Assembly: GCA_003116995.1 (NCBI GenBank)
Contig: BDSL01000001.1
Span: 1,488,001-1,552,000, forward strand
DNA from: Yamagishiella unicocca
Lineage: Eukaryota; Chlorophyta; Chlorophyceae; Chlamydomonadales; Volvocaceae
Reading direction: 5' to 3'
Length of the DNA: 64,000 bases
Both the position numbers and the translations under genes were made by a program. The notes under the pieces were generated by a model, which saw nothing but the letters and a program-made list of their open reading frames with translations, searched no databases and was not told where the DNA came from. This document shows, piece by piece, positions 1-10,080 of the stretch. Positions within the stretch are counted from its first letter, which is position 1; each line of letters starts with the position of its first letter.

Positions 1-220
1 CGAGTTTGACGGGCCGTTCCATTTCATGATAAACGAACCGTACACGGGTCGGATAGATGGCCGCACCGCGCTCCGAAACCGAACCTTGGGCCGTCACCTG
101 GGGGAGGAAAACGTCGTCAACGTCAGCATGGCCGAGTGGGTGGCCGCCTCTCGTGAGCCGACAAGAGGCATGCCCGGAAGGTGGCGTCTGTTGGCGACTA
201 AGATGGGGCTGCGGGTGTAG
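1..220 (+). CDS. 3' end of an unidentified gene (terminal exon, partial)
   Basis: An open frame enters from the left edge (frame beginning at base 2) and stops with TAG at 218-220, giving about 72 codons. The residues near the start (EFDGPFHFMINEPYTG) look like a folded, non-repetitive protein rather than a chance ORF, and no ATG is needed because the exon begins outside the window. A TGTAA polyadenylation motif lies downstream at 640-644, giving a 3' UTR of about 430 nt. I do not recognise the family. The alternative is a chance ORF; the absence of low-complexity residues argues against that. Confidence 0.5.
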   Translation, partial: EFDGPFHFMINEPYTGRIDGRTALRNRTLGRHLGEENVVNVSMAEWVAASREPTRGMPGRWRLLATKMGLRV

Positions 221-648
221 ACGCACTCCGGGCCTGCTGCTGATGGCGGACGGTCACGTGCTTACCTGCACCCCCACATAAAGAAACCATTTGGCAGCGT
301 CGCATTGCATACCCGCACACATATTGCTCGCATTCAACATTCCTAACGGCTTCAACAACCTGGCTAACTTCGTAACAAAACCTGCACGCGTCAAGGAGTC
401 TCAAGCACGAATGGCAGTTATACGACGCGGTCGTTGTAGTCGCACTTGCAGGTTCACAATGACTTGGCCCTGGACAATTTGCCAAGCAAATGCGACAAGT
501 CATCCTTTGCTGTTATTCATAATTGATTCTGGACGGGAGCGTGTGTGCGGGGACCCTTCACGCAATGATTTTTCATATTTAGGACCTTACGTCCTCGTTG
601 GACACTGCAGTGATATGATAGAGACTTGACACACATTTTTGTAAGAAT
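221..648. other. intergenic: 3' UTR of left gene and GRC3 leader
   Basis: No coding sequence is seen. The interval should hold the 3' UTR of the left-hand gene and the promoter/5' UTR of the kinase gene that starts at 649. The only recognisable motif is TGTAA at 640-644, the algal polyadenylation signal. Confidence 0.5.
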
Positions 649-3600
649 ATGGGGCCTGAAAAGCGAAAGCGCAAGTCGGCCGGCGCGTTCACCGCAGAGC
701 CGGCCAAGGAGCGACGGCTTGAGGAGGACTACCCGACATGGTAAGATTTGTCCATTTCAGCTGTGGCATCATTTTTGCCTTCCCGCGCTGCTAGGGTGAA
801 AGCAGTGCCGAAATCTTTGGCGGCTCGACTTCCCATTTTGACGTGAACCGCCATCGCAATCTTTGACAGGACGGACCACTGCGGCTATACGGTTCTGCAG
901 ATTGCGAATCAACAGGTGCAGGTTCCTAGGGTTCTGCATCGACCGCGTACTTCGTACACGGGCCTTGGGGAAGACACCGGGTGGGCGAAAAGGTGCCCGG
1001 GGCTCCGATGCGGGGCTCCAATGCGGGTGGCTCCGAGACCACACAGGGGGCAAGGGAGAAGGCACGCCAACTTAAGATTGTCGCCGCAGCCTGCCCGCTG
1101 CCGCCCTTCCACCCACTGCATCCTATGGGGCGACAACGGCCCCTTGCTACGGCCGCTTTGCTACGGCCGTGGTGCCCACCCACCGCGTTACTGACGCTGA
1201 CCCCTTCCCACGCAAACCCTATTGCACAGAGCGTGTTGTTTGTGGGTGAGGCTACACTACAGGTCCTACATGGCGCGGTGCGGGTGGCAGGGTGAGCGCG
1301 GGAGGGCCGCACCTGGAGGTGGTGGAGGAAATTCGGGTCGGATTGGGGCAGGGGCTGGCAGGGCGAGGTGTGTCCAGGAGTCCGGAATCCAGGAAGCAGG
1401 AGGATGGGGTCGAGGCCGCGAGCCGCTCGCTGGCTTCCTTGCTGGTGACTGGGGGCGTACCGGGCTCCGCAGCGCGGCATGCGAACACCGCACCGGCCTC
1501 AGCTCTGAGAGCCAGCAGCGCTACTACGGGCAGGGCTACTGGCCGTGCTTCTCTGGCGGTTCACCGGCTGACAAGTTGCAACAGCAGCGTGGCACCGGAG
1601 TTGTCTTGGTCTCCAGACCTCCAGCCTGGTCTCCAAAGACCAGCCTGATCTGGTCTCCCCAGGGCTTCCAGGCCGCCTCAGGCCCACATCCCGCTCCTGC
1701 CTCCCGCTTCCCGCTCCTGGCGCCCTCTAGGTAGCCCCCGAAAGAGATGCTGCCGCCCAGCCAACGGGCTTCTCGCGCTCGTGCACCCCTCCGCCCCTGT
1801 TCCGCTCCGCAGCAAGCTGATAACCGTGGAGAGCCCCCCGCTGGCGCTGTCCACGGGCGGCCGCTTCAGCCTGGCCATACACATCACAGCGGATGCTCCC
1901 GTCCTGCAGGTAGCGACGCACCGGGGGCGGCCGGCGCAGAGGGACTGTCGGGCACAGCCCCTCTGCCGGCGTCGGGTGGGGCCCGGAGGCCTTGCCTTCG
2001 GACACGAAATGCACACGACAGCGACGGCTGAAGCCAGCGCCGTGGGCTGGCAGGTCCCGCACTTTCCCGTGTTGCGCACCTCCGCCAGCCCCCGCCACTC
2101 CCCGCCGCCCAACGCTCCAGACACCTCGCCATACCATATACCGTAGTTATACCGTAGTTACCGTAGTTACCCCGTAGTTACCGTAGTTACCCCGTAGTTA
2201 CCGTAGTTACCCCGTAGTTACCATAGTTACCCCGTAGTTACCATAGTTACCCCGTAGTTACCATAGTTACCCCGTAGTTACCATAGTTACCCCGTAGTTA
2301 CCGTAGTTACCCCGTAGTTACCGTAGTTACTCCGTAGTTACCGTAGTTACCCCGTAGTTACCGTAGTTACCCCGTAGTTACCGTAGTTGCACCGTAGTTA
2401 TACCGTAGTTATAGCGGCGTAGTTATAGCGGCGTCTGTGGTGCTTGAATGTGCCTTTCGATGTCGACTGGACGTGGCACCGCTACTGCTGCCGCAGGTTC
2501 CATTCGCCGCGTCGCCGTTTGTTGAGGTGTCCCTGCAGAGCCGGCCCTTCCTCCCGCTGAAGCCGGCGGGTGCGGTGGGCGACTCGCAGTGGCAGCATGC
2601 CGCCGCGACCGGTACGGCAGGTCAGAGCGGCCTCGACGGCGGGGGCGCCTCCTCCGCCTGCACCTTCACTCTGCACAAGCCCACCGACCCGCGGGCCCCC
2701 GCCTCCCTGCTGGTCAGCAAGGAGTGGGCGCAGGTGGGTCTGTGGCTGTTTGGGCTCAGGCGACAGAAGACAGTCCGGGAGCTGATGCTGCTCCAGGGGG
2801 GCTTCCGGAGGTCGCCGCAAGCCACCCGCCGCCCACCCGTCGTTCCTCTTTTCTCTCCCCTGGCTGAACTCCTGGCTGCCACCTGTGAAGTAGCCTGAAC
2901 GAAATTCCTCATCCGCGTCGACACCTGACCCTGGCGCGTAAGGCCCGCGGCTGCCACCGGCCCCGTCGCTGCCTCCCCCGCCCTCCCGCGAGTCCCCCTA
3001 CAGAACCTGTCGAGCCCCAACCCATCAACACCCCCGCCCCCGCAGCTCACGCCTCACACCTCACCGCGCCCCCCTGACGCCTGCGCCCCTCCCAGGCTGT
3101 AGACGAGGTCTGCAGCGCCGCCGCCTCGGGCGCCCCACTGGTGCTGGCGGTGCTGGGAGCCAAGGGCGTGGGCAAGTCCTCCCTCGCCCGCCTGCTGTCC
3201 AACCGCCTGCTGGACGAGGTCCCCGCCGCCGCCTTCCTGGACGCCGACGTGGGCCAGCCCGAGTTCACCCCGCCCGGGCTGCTGTCGCTGCACCTGCTGG
3301 ACCCGGACCACCCCGCGGTGGGGCCCCCACACGCGCACTCGCGGGAACCGTGGGCGTCACGTTTCGTGGTAGGTGCGGTTGCGTGCCAGTAACGATGTGA
3401 TCCCCGTGTGGAGAGCGCTGACTGTAAACCCCATGCTACAGCACTGCCGCGCTTCTTAGGCGATGACTCAGTAACGTAATTTCGTTGGTGGTGTTGAGGT
3501 GTAGATATGAGTCTTTAGTGCGATGGTGTGATCATGTGGAAATGTTATCTTCGTTCGGCATCAACTCTTTCCCTCCCTCGCGACGCACCCTTCAGGGCGA

Positions 3601-5535
3601 TGTATCTCCGCAGCACGACCCTCAGCTGTACCTCTCCGCCGTACAAGCGCTGTACGGCACGTATTGGAGCTGGGCACAGGCGGTGGTGGCGCGCGGTGGC
3701 TGTTGGCCGCCGCTGGTCGTCAACACACACGGCTGGGTCAAGGGCCTCGGCTTCGACTTGCTGACGCAGCTGTTGCGTATAGTGGCGCCCACTCACGGGA
3801 TCCAGGCAGGTGCAGCTGGGGGGGGAGTTGCAGCTGGGGTTGGGATGCAGCTGGGGGTTGGGCGGCAGCTGGGGGTTGGGCGGCAGCTGGCGGTCCGGTG
3901 CGGGCTGTCGGGGCTTCGGACGGAGCACTTTGTGATCCGTTTGTGGGCTGCGTGTGTACGACCAGAACAGTTTGCGTCCATGTGCCGACATGTTTTAGCT
4001 GCTATGGACTGAGCGAGTTCTTTGCGTGCTGTGTGCAGCCTAGCGCGTGTGTGCTTAATCATGATGTGTGATCATCCGCATCGCCGCCTCGTGCCCGCCA
4101 GTCCCGTCATGTCTGTCATCCCACCGGCCCCCTTTCCCCCGTGATGATCACTACCCGCCAGATCCGCGGCGGTGCCGAGAGGAAGAATCTCCCCCGCGGG
4201 GCCTTCTGGTGCGACCCGCGGGACGACCAGGCAGCGGCGGCGCCGGCAGTGCTCTTCAACCTTGAGTCACTGGCAGATGCCGTACAGCAGGGCGCACCGG
4301 ATACAGGCGGCGGTGGCGGCGCCACCAGCAGCGGCGGCGGTGGTGGCGCTTGGACATCAGAGAGGTCCCGCGGTGGCGGCGGCGGCGGCGGCGGTGGCGG
4401 CGGTGGCGCCGGCGGTGGCGGCGCCTCCCTGGCTGTTACCCTCAGGTCGCTGAAGCCCGTGGAGAGCAGGGCCCTGGCGTGGCATGCATGGGCCAAGCGG
4501 GTGGCGGGCGGGGAGCCGGCGTGGTGAGGAGGGGAGGAGGTTTTGCAAGGGGGGTGGGAGAGGCCACTGACTACGGGGACGGGTGGAGTGGGCGCGGCCA
4601 GGGACGGCTGGGCCCTGGCAAATGGGGGCTGTCAGCATTGAGAAAAGGGATTGGGCGGACGGAAAGGGAAAGGCTCCCTGGAAGAGGAAGAGTCGCTGGC
4701 CTGGCGCTCCAGTGCTTCCGGCTCGTTCGCTAACTTGACGAGGATCACGGCTTTCTCTCTCCGTTGTGCCTTTCCGCCTTCACCCCTTTCCCCCATATCT
4801 TCCGCACGCACGCACCCAGTCGCACGCCCTCCCTCTTCGCCCTCCAGGGGGAGCTACGAGTCGGACGACTTTTGGCGCAACGCCGGCTCGCTGGCCTCCC
4901 TCCCTCCCTGGCGCATCTCCCTGGACGACCTGCACGTGCAGCTGCTGGCCGGCTCGCTCGCGCACCACCAGCTGGGCCGCCTGCTCAACGGGGCCGTGGT
5001 GGGCCTGCTAGCCACGCGGCCACCACCACCACTACCACCGCCACCACAGCGTAGCCAACACCCTGCCGCAGCTAGCGGACCTCGTCCGTCCAGAGGAACT
5101 GCCTCTGCCAGCGCCAGCGCCAGCACCAGCGCCACAGCCGAAGTAGTTGCGGAAGCCGCAGCTGCAGCTTGGGGCCTGGACGAGGTGGGAGCGGCGGCAG
5201 CGGAGGCGGCGTACCCACCGGGTCGAGTCAGCTACGTGGGCGGCAGCGCCGTGCCGCCGCCACTGCTGCCGTGTGTGGGTCTGGGCATCGTGCGCGCAGT
5301 CGACATGTCCAGCCGCTGCGTGTATGTGCTGACGGATGTGGTTCCGGAGCTGCTCGAGTGCGTGGGGGTGCTGGTGGTGGGGCGGCTGGAGCTGCCCAGC
5401 TCGCTGGTGGTGGGCGGCGAGGTGGCATCACCGTACCAGCAGCTGTTCGGGCTGTCGGCGGAGGCTACGGGGGCGGGGGCGGCCAAGTCGCGAAAGAACC
5501 TGTCGCGGTCGTCGCTGATGGAGCTGGCGGGGTGA
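649..5535 (+). CDS. GRC3/NOL9: GRC3/NOL9-type polynucleotide 5'-kinase
   Basis: Seven exons: 649-740, 1813-1909, 2497-2733, 3096-3368, 3596-3805, 4162-4523, 4848-5535, giving 652 residues with phase-consistent joins. The family phosphorylates RNA 5'-hydroxyls and acts with LAS1 in nucleolar pre-rRNA ITS2 processing. Visible hallmarks: Walker A GAKGVGKSS near residue 163; the motif DADVGQPEFTPPG near 191, typical of Clp1/Grc3 kinases; a following HAHSREPWASRFV segment; VNTHGWVKGLGFDLL in exon 5; and a C-terminal WRISLDDLHVQLL block. The N-terminus (EKRKRKS) is a basic, nuclear-type segment. Exon 6 carries long polyglycine runs not expected in the family core. The start is the first ATG after an in-frame TAG at 619-621. 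The exon 5 donor appears to be GC rather than GT. The Clp1 mRNA-processing kinase is the alternative, but the VNTHGWVKG motif and the nuclear basic start favour GRC3. Confidence 0.88.
2141..2410. repeat. 10-bp tandem repeat, CCGTAGTTAC type, in GRC3 intron 2
   Basis: About 27 head-to-tail copies of a decamer of the form (a/c)CCGTAGTT. Alternate copies differ (CCGTAGTTAC versus CCCGTAGTTA), so the higher-order unit is 20 bp. A run of CCATAGTTAC variants sits in the middle of the array. It lies wholly between the exons ending at 1909 and starting at 2497. There are no unique spacers, so it is a minisatellite. Confidence 0.95.
3809..3896. repeat. G-rich short tandem repeat at the start of GRC3 intron 5
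   Basis: About five imperfect copies of GCAGCTGGGGGTTGGGCG follow the exon ending at 3805. The repeat contains many GCAG and GGTG strings, which makes the exact donor site hard to assign. The phase-compatible choice is a GC donor at 3806. Confidence 0.8.
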
Positions 5536-6369
5536 GGGGGTTGCGGGGGCGGCGACATTCCACCACGCAGGCGGGTGGCGGCGGGTGGCGGGTTGTGGCG
5601 GGTGACTGTTGGGAGAAGAGATGGCAGACTGGTAGCGGGTGCACCTCACCGATGCGCGCAAGGACTCCTGCAAGCCGTTAGGGGAGGCATTGCAAGTGGT
5701 AAAAGACAGACAGCACAAGGATCGAGTGGATTCAGGTGATGTTATGGAGCGGTGTTTTCAAAATTCTCCGGGTGGTGTTGGGAAGGAAATATCGTCTACA
5801 TTGCCGGCTGGTCACGAAGGCTCCCCCGGTTACCAACTGCTTTTGGCCACACCAGCGCCGCTGCAAGTGGCCGGCATGCAAATCATTAAGACTGGTATGC
5901 GCAATGAATAGTTTGAAGAACCTGTGTTTCCTTCCAAGAAGATCTATAGGACCGGCCGATGATGGCCCAAGGGTCGCAGTGAGGCGCAGTGCCCGAAGGC
6001 AGACGGCTCCAAGCGACCCTGGCATGCCGCATTTAGCCAAAGACCAGTTCACTTCGGACCTCCAAGGCATGCGAGTGTCCATCTAACCTTAACTGTGCAG
6101 CCGATGTGCAGCCGATGTGGGGTCCAAGTGTCCATTTTCCGAGGTGCCGTACGCACTCGTAGCGTGCTCGCGCGGTTCCTAACGAGGAATAGAGGATAAC
6201 AGTTACTGTAAGAGACTGGCAACGCCGCGGGGACCTTCCTGCCACTTGATCCTTCCGAGGGCAAAAAACACTGCGACTTAAAGTTACCGGTACTTGCGAA
6301 CCCCGATATCAGAACGCTGTTTATAATTGATTACAAATGGTATGGATCTTTACATGCTTCACGCATAGA
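5536..6369. other. GRC3 3' UTR and dehydratase promoter region
   Basis: No gene is seen. The stretch contains the GRC3 3' UTR, with a TGTAA polyadenylation signal at 6207-6211, followed by about 150 bp that would be the promoter and leader of the next gene. The imperfect doublet of GCAGCCGATGT near 6100-6118 is the only repeat noticed. Confidence 0.5.
6207..6211 (+). terminator. polyadenylation signal TGTAA for GRC3
   Basis: TGTAA is the standard poly(A) signal of chlorophyte nuclear genes. It lies 672 nt past the GRC3 stop, with no competing gene in between. Assignment is by position only. Confidence 0.5.
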
Positions 6370-8466
6370 ATGCGAGCAGACACTCTTGGCGCCAAGTGGC
6401 TCAATGCGCCCCAGCTGCTGACAAGCTTGTCTGTGGCCGTGCAGGGCAACTACTACCTGTTAGCTTACAATGCAGCTTTAGTCCTCGGATGGTGAGCTTT
6501 GTCGTTACTCTTTGTTACTGTCCGGCAGCCGTTACGGGGCACGATCGGCTGTGTCGCTTTGGTCTGCAGGGGCTACTGCCTATTTCTGACAGTGGATACA
6601 ATGCTAATAAAGTCGGGCACCACTGCTGACCTTTGGAAGGTGCGCTCGGGCCCTGGGGTCGGTCGTGTCCGCGGCCACGTGGCTTTCCCTCTGCTTTCCG
6701 TCCCGAGACGTGGCCAGCACGTAACTGTACGTGCAGTAGAAAGGTTTTTGGTCATAAGCACGACAGTCAGGGATGTAACGCTTTAGATGGGGCCGGTACG
6801 ATACCTGAGGCCGCAACGCGTGACCCCACAACGCCTACGGCTTTGACCTCAGGTCGTTGAGCTGCCGCTCAAGGTGTCGCAATCAGCTGCCATCCTGGAG
6901 GTCGTGCACAGCGCTATCGGGCTAGTCAGGTCGCCGGTCGGCATCACGGGTAAGATATCGTACGGTTGTGGCGGTGCAAAAACATGCCGGAAACCCTGCG
7001 GGTTGGCCATCAGTCCGGCAGGACTGAATTGGGCGCCTGCCTTCTCCATGCGCTCAAGTTCCGCAACCCCTACGCCCCAACTCATGGCGGCAGCTCCATC
7101 ACTATGAGGCGATGCGCCCGATGGCTCTACCTTCTGGTCTGGGGCCAACTGTAGCAGTTACTATTACTATAAGGTCGCCTTTCGCCCGGGGGATCCTTCT
7201 GCCACAGGCATGCAGGTGGCTTCCCGGCTGTGGGTCCTGTGGGGCATCATCAACCTAGCTCCCTCCCAGGCCACGGAAGGCGCCGTGTCGCTGGGCGCCA
7301 AGTTGGGTGACCTGCCGCTGCAGCTGAACCTGGCTACCCTGCTGGCGGCGTGGTCGGTCACAGAGGTGGTGCGGTACAGCTTCTTCGCCGTCAAGGTGGG
7401 GAACGGGGCGGGGGGCAGCGAGGCAATAGGACCGGGAAACTGCTCGGGGAGGGGGCGACAAGGCCGCCATGGCACACCCGCCGCCGTGGTCTGCAGGCTC
7501 CCATCGTGCTACCGATACCCGCACTGCCTCGCCGCCTACTTGCATCCCTTCGCCTGTACGCATTATTTACGACGCGCGACCGCTGTGTCAAGCCGTTATC
7601 TCCGGATGCGACGTCCGCTGCAGTCTTCCGCTTTAGCCAGTGCTGCACGTGCCTCCGCATGCCCTGCTGCATGCGCCCCGCCCGCCCCCCGTCTGTTCTA
7701 AACGTTTCTTTTTTCTGGAATCCACGGGTCTTCCTCGACACCCCCCCGCGCCGGGCGGCGATTTTTTATTTGTAGAGTTTTTGTGATCCCCCCCGCCTCC
7801 GCGCCGGCACCTCCCCGCAGGAGATGACCGGCGGGGTGCCGTACCCCGTGCTGTGGTTGCGCTACACCACCTTCATCCCGCTCTACCCCATCGGCGTCGC
7901 CAGCGAGCTGTCCATGGTGTGGCTGGCGTTGCCGACCATCCGGGCTAGCCACGTGTGGAACCTCGACATGCCCAACCGCTTCAACTTCGCCTTCAACTAC
8001 TACATCACGTGCCTGCTCGTGGTGGTCATGTACATTCCAGGTGAGTGGAAGATGGGGACCTAGGGTGGCTATGTGCGGGCTTTGCTCGTTTTCGTCTGGT
8101 CGGACTCCGGAGGGCCAGTTGGCAACAACTGCGGGATGTACAGTACAGGCGTCGCGGATGAACGGCGTCCAGCAGGGTATAAGGGAAGGGGTGGATAGTC
8201 GGCGCCTCAGTCGGCACGAACCCACTTCTTGATCCATCGGGCTACGGCACCTAGGCTGCGCCGTAGCCTGCCCCCGCCGCCGGCGTGCACTGTATAGGGT
8301 GCGGGCGGGCGAGAGGGGTGACTTGGATGACAGATCAACTCAAGCCTCGGCCTGCCGTTGCCTTGCAGGCCTGCCGCAACTATACCTCTACATGTTGGCA
8401 CAACGGAAAAAGGTCTTGAGCGGCGGCGGCGCAACAAGCGGCGGTGGTGACAAGAAGAGCCGTTGA
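6370..8466 (+). CDS. HACD/PAS2: very-long-chain (3R)-3-hydroxyacyl-CoA dehydratase (PAS2/HACD/PTPLA)
   Basis: Six exons: 6370-6491, 6570-6639, 6853-6949, 7208-7395, 7821-8040, 8369-8466, giving 264 residues, usual for the family. This ER membrane enzyme performs the third step of the very-long-chain fatty-acid elongation cycle. Family motifs are clear: YLLAYNAALVLGW in the first membrane segment; LEVVHSAIGLVRSPVG; QVASRLWVLWGI; and the catalytic region LRYTTFIPLYPIGVASE. Tyr181 and Glu188 have the seven-residue spacing of the known catalytic Tyr/Glu pair. Several hydrophobic segments fit a polytopic protein, and the C-terminus is Gly/Lys-rich (ending KKSR), compatible with ER retention. The start is uncertain: in-frame ATGs lie at 6337 and 6370, and a further upstream exon joined at GCAG 6441-6444 is possible. 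Confidence 0.92.
7107..7165 (+). repeat. dispersed repeat copy A in dehydratase intron
   Basis: This stretch, starting GCGATGCGCCCGATGG, resembles 19195-19252 at roughly 80% over about 50 bases, ending in similar TACTATTACTA-type AT-rich sequence. It lies inside the intron after exon 3. It may be a degraded short mobile element; no terminal repeats were identified. Confidence 0.5.
7715..7747 (-). repeat. dispersed intron repeat B, copy 1
   Basis: Read on the minus strand this matches 46813-46844 at about 29 of 31 positions, with core TCGAGGAAGACCCGTGGAT. Both copies are in introns, in opposite orientation relative to the window. Confidence 0.6.
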
Positions 8467-10080
8467 CCCCGTCGGGGGAGTGAGCTGGTGCCGATGAGGG
8501 CGGCAGGTTGAGCTGGTGTCGATAAGGGCGGCAGGTCGAGCTGTTGGACGCTTGAATAGACTTGACTAACCAGGGGGGGGTGGGGGAAGTGCTCAGGTTG
8601 TGAGTGGGTATCTGAGGCCAGCGAGGAAGGGAGGACTCAAAACCGGAGTCGCCATTAGCGCACTCGTCCAGCAGTCGATTCATCTGGCCCTGCCAGTGAC
8701 AGCTGTCTTGCAATCCTCTCGCGGCTGCCACCGGATGGTTCATTATCCGGTTAATTAAACTCACGAGACGTGCCTGGCATCCGAACAACTCACTTCAGCG
8801 GCCAGCCGGCCGGTGAGGGACATGACGCGGACGTGCCCACCCGGAACGATCGCGGGTGGTGGTGATGCGGTGGTGGGGACCCACAGCGCAACCACACATG
8901 TCAACTTCGGAAGGATTTCCCTCCTCCGGGGCAGTGTAAACCAGGGGCCGCTATCGGGGGCCCCGCTGCTGCCCGCTGCACAGAAACACCCTTGCGCTGA
9001 TCAAATACTGTATTGGCCTCCCTCATCTCAAACAGGCCCCGTAAGTGCACATGCACGAGGCCACGCGTTTCCCAGCGTTGCCGCGCAGTAGCCCCAGCTG
9101 CATGCTGCACCCCTCCTTTTTTCGACCGACGACCGTAAGAATTCTGTCGGCGCCACAACAGCAACCACTCCCTACGAACTGTCAAGCCCAGCGCACAGAC
9201 GCTCCACAGACCAGAGTAATGAACAGGAATGTACACGACGCGGCGCACAAATGGCACAACTGCCGGCACCCTGCATTCGGGGCTTCGGCTTAGCAATGCG
9301 ATAATATGTGCAATGCTGATCCTCGTCAAAATGCGTCGGATCCATCTCCTCGGTGCCCCAAAGGCCAACAACGATGCACATGGCCATCGCCCAAGTCACT
9401 TCGCGCTACGTCAGCGCCTCTACCCCAGCTCGCCAGGCTTCGTATGTATTTTTTCCACCAGGACACGCCCCCGCCACCCGCCCTCCATTGCACGTCGTGC
9501 AAATAGGAGAGCCGCCCCATCGCGAGGCTGAGGCATATCCACGCGCTGCCCAACAGGACGTCCTCCGGCGCAATTTGTACATACACGTAACAATGCGGCC
9601 TGAAAACCATTTACCATACAGGAGCGCGCCCCGAAGCTCCTCCGCAAGCCTCCTCCTGCTGCGGTGTCGTACACCCCCGCCTGGTCCTGCTGCATCCGCC
9701 AAGCTGATCTCCACGTTTTAGGAGGGCCCACAGGAGCGGTGTGCCCTCCGACTCGGCTTGCAATGGGCTCGGTGATAAATTGGGCGTTATTTTGGGAGCT
9801 CGCAGCTCCTCATCCTGCATCTCTGGGGTTCCACCACCGCCACACGCACGGAATTCGCCACCCGGCTGCGTGGTGCCGCCGAGCACGCATGCGCCACCGC
9901 CTGCTCCTCACTTCGGCTCCCTCCCCAGGCTGCGAACGCAAGCCCCAATGCTACATGGTCACCCCGCGTGTACTCGGCACCAAGCCGCTGAACACTTGAT
10001 GCTGATCCACCAGTACCGATACCCTGCAGAAAAGGACATCCACACAATCCGCGCAGAGGCCGCGCGCCGCCCTGCCTAGC
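8467..10080. other. intergenic, no gene seen
   Basis: This is between the dehydratase (+) and the convergent minus-strand gene ending at 10081. A TGTAA signal at 8935-8939 probably ends the dehydratase transcript. The rest has short ORFs on both strands without splice context or recognisable motifs. Confidence 0.5.
8935..8939 (+). terminator. polyadenylation signal TGTAA for the dehydratase
   Basis: First TGTAA downstream of the stop at 8464-8466, giving a 3' UTR of about 480 nt. Assigned by motif and position. Confidence 0.5.

Noticed and set aside
2141..2410. possible CRISPR-like array
   Set aside because: Units are contiguous with no unique spacers, and the locus is a eukaryotic intron; it is a minisatellite.
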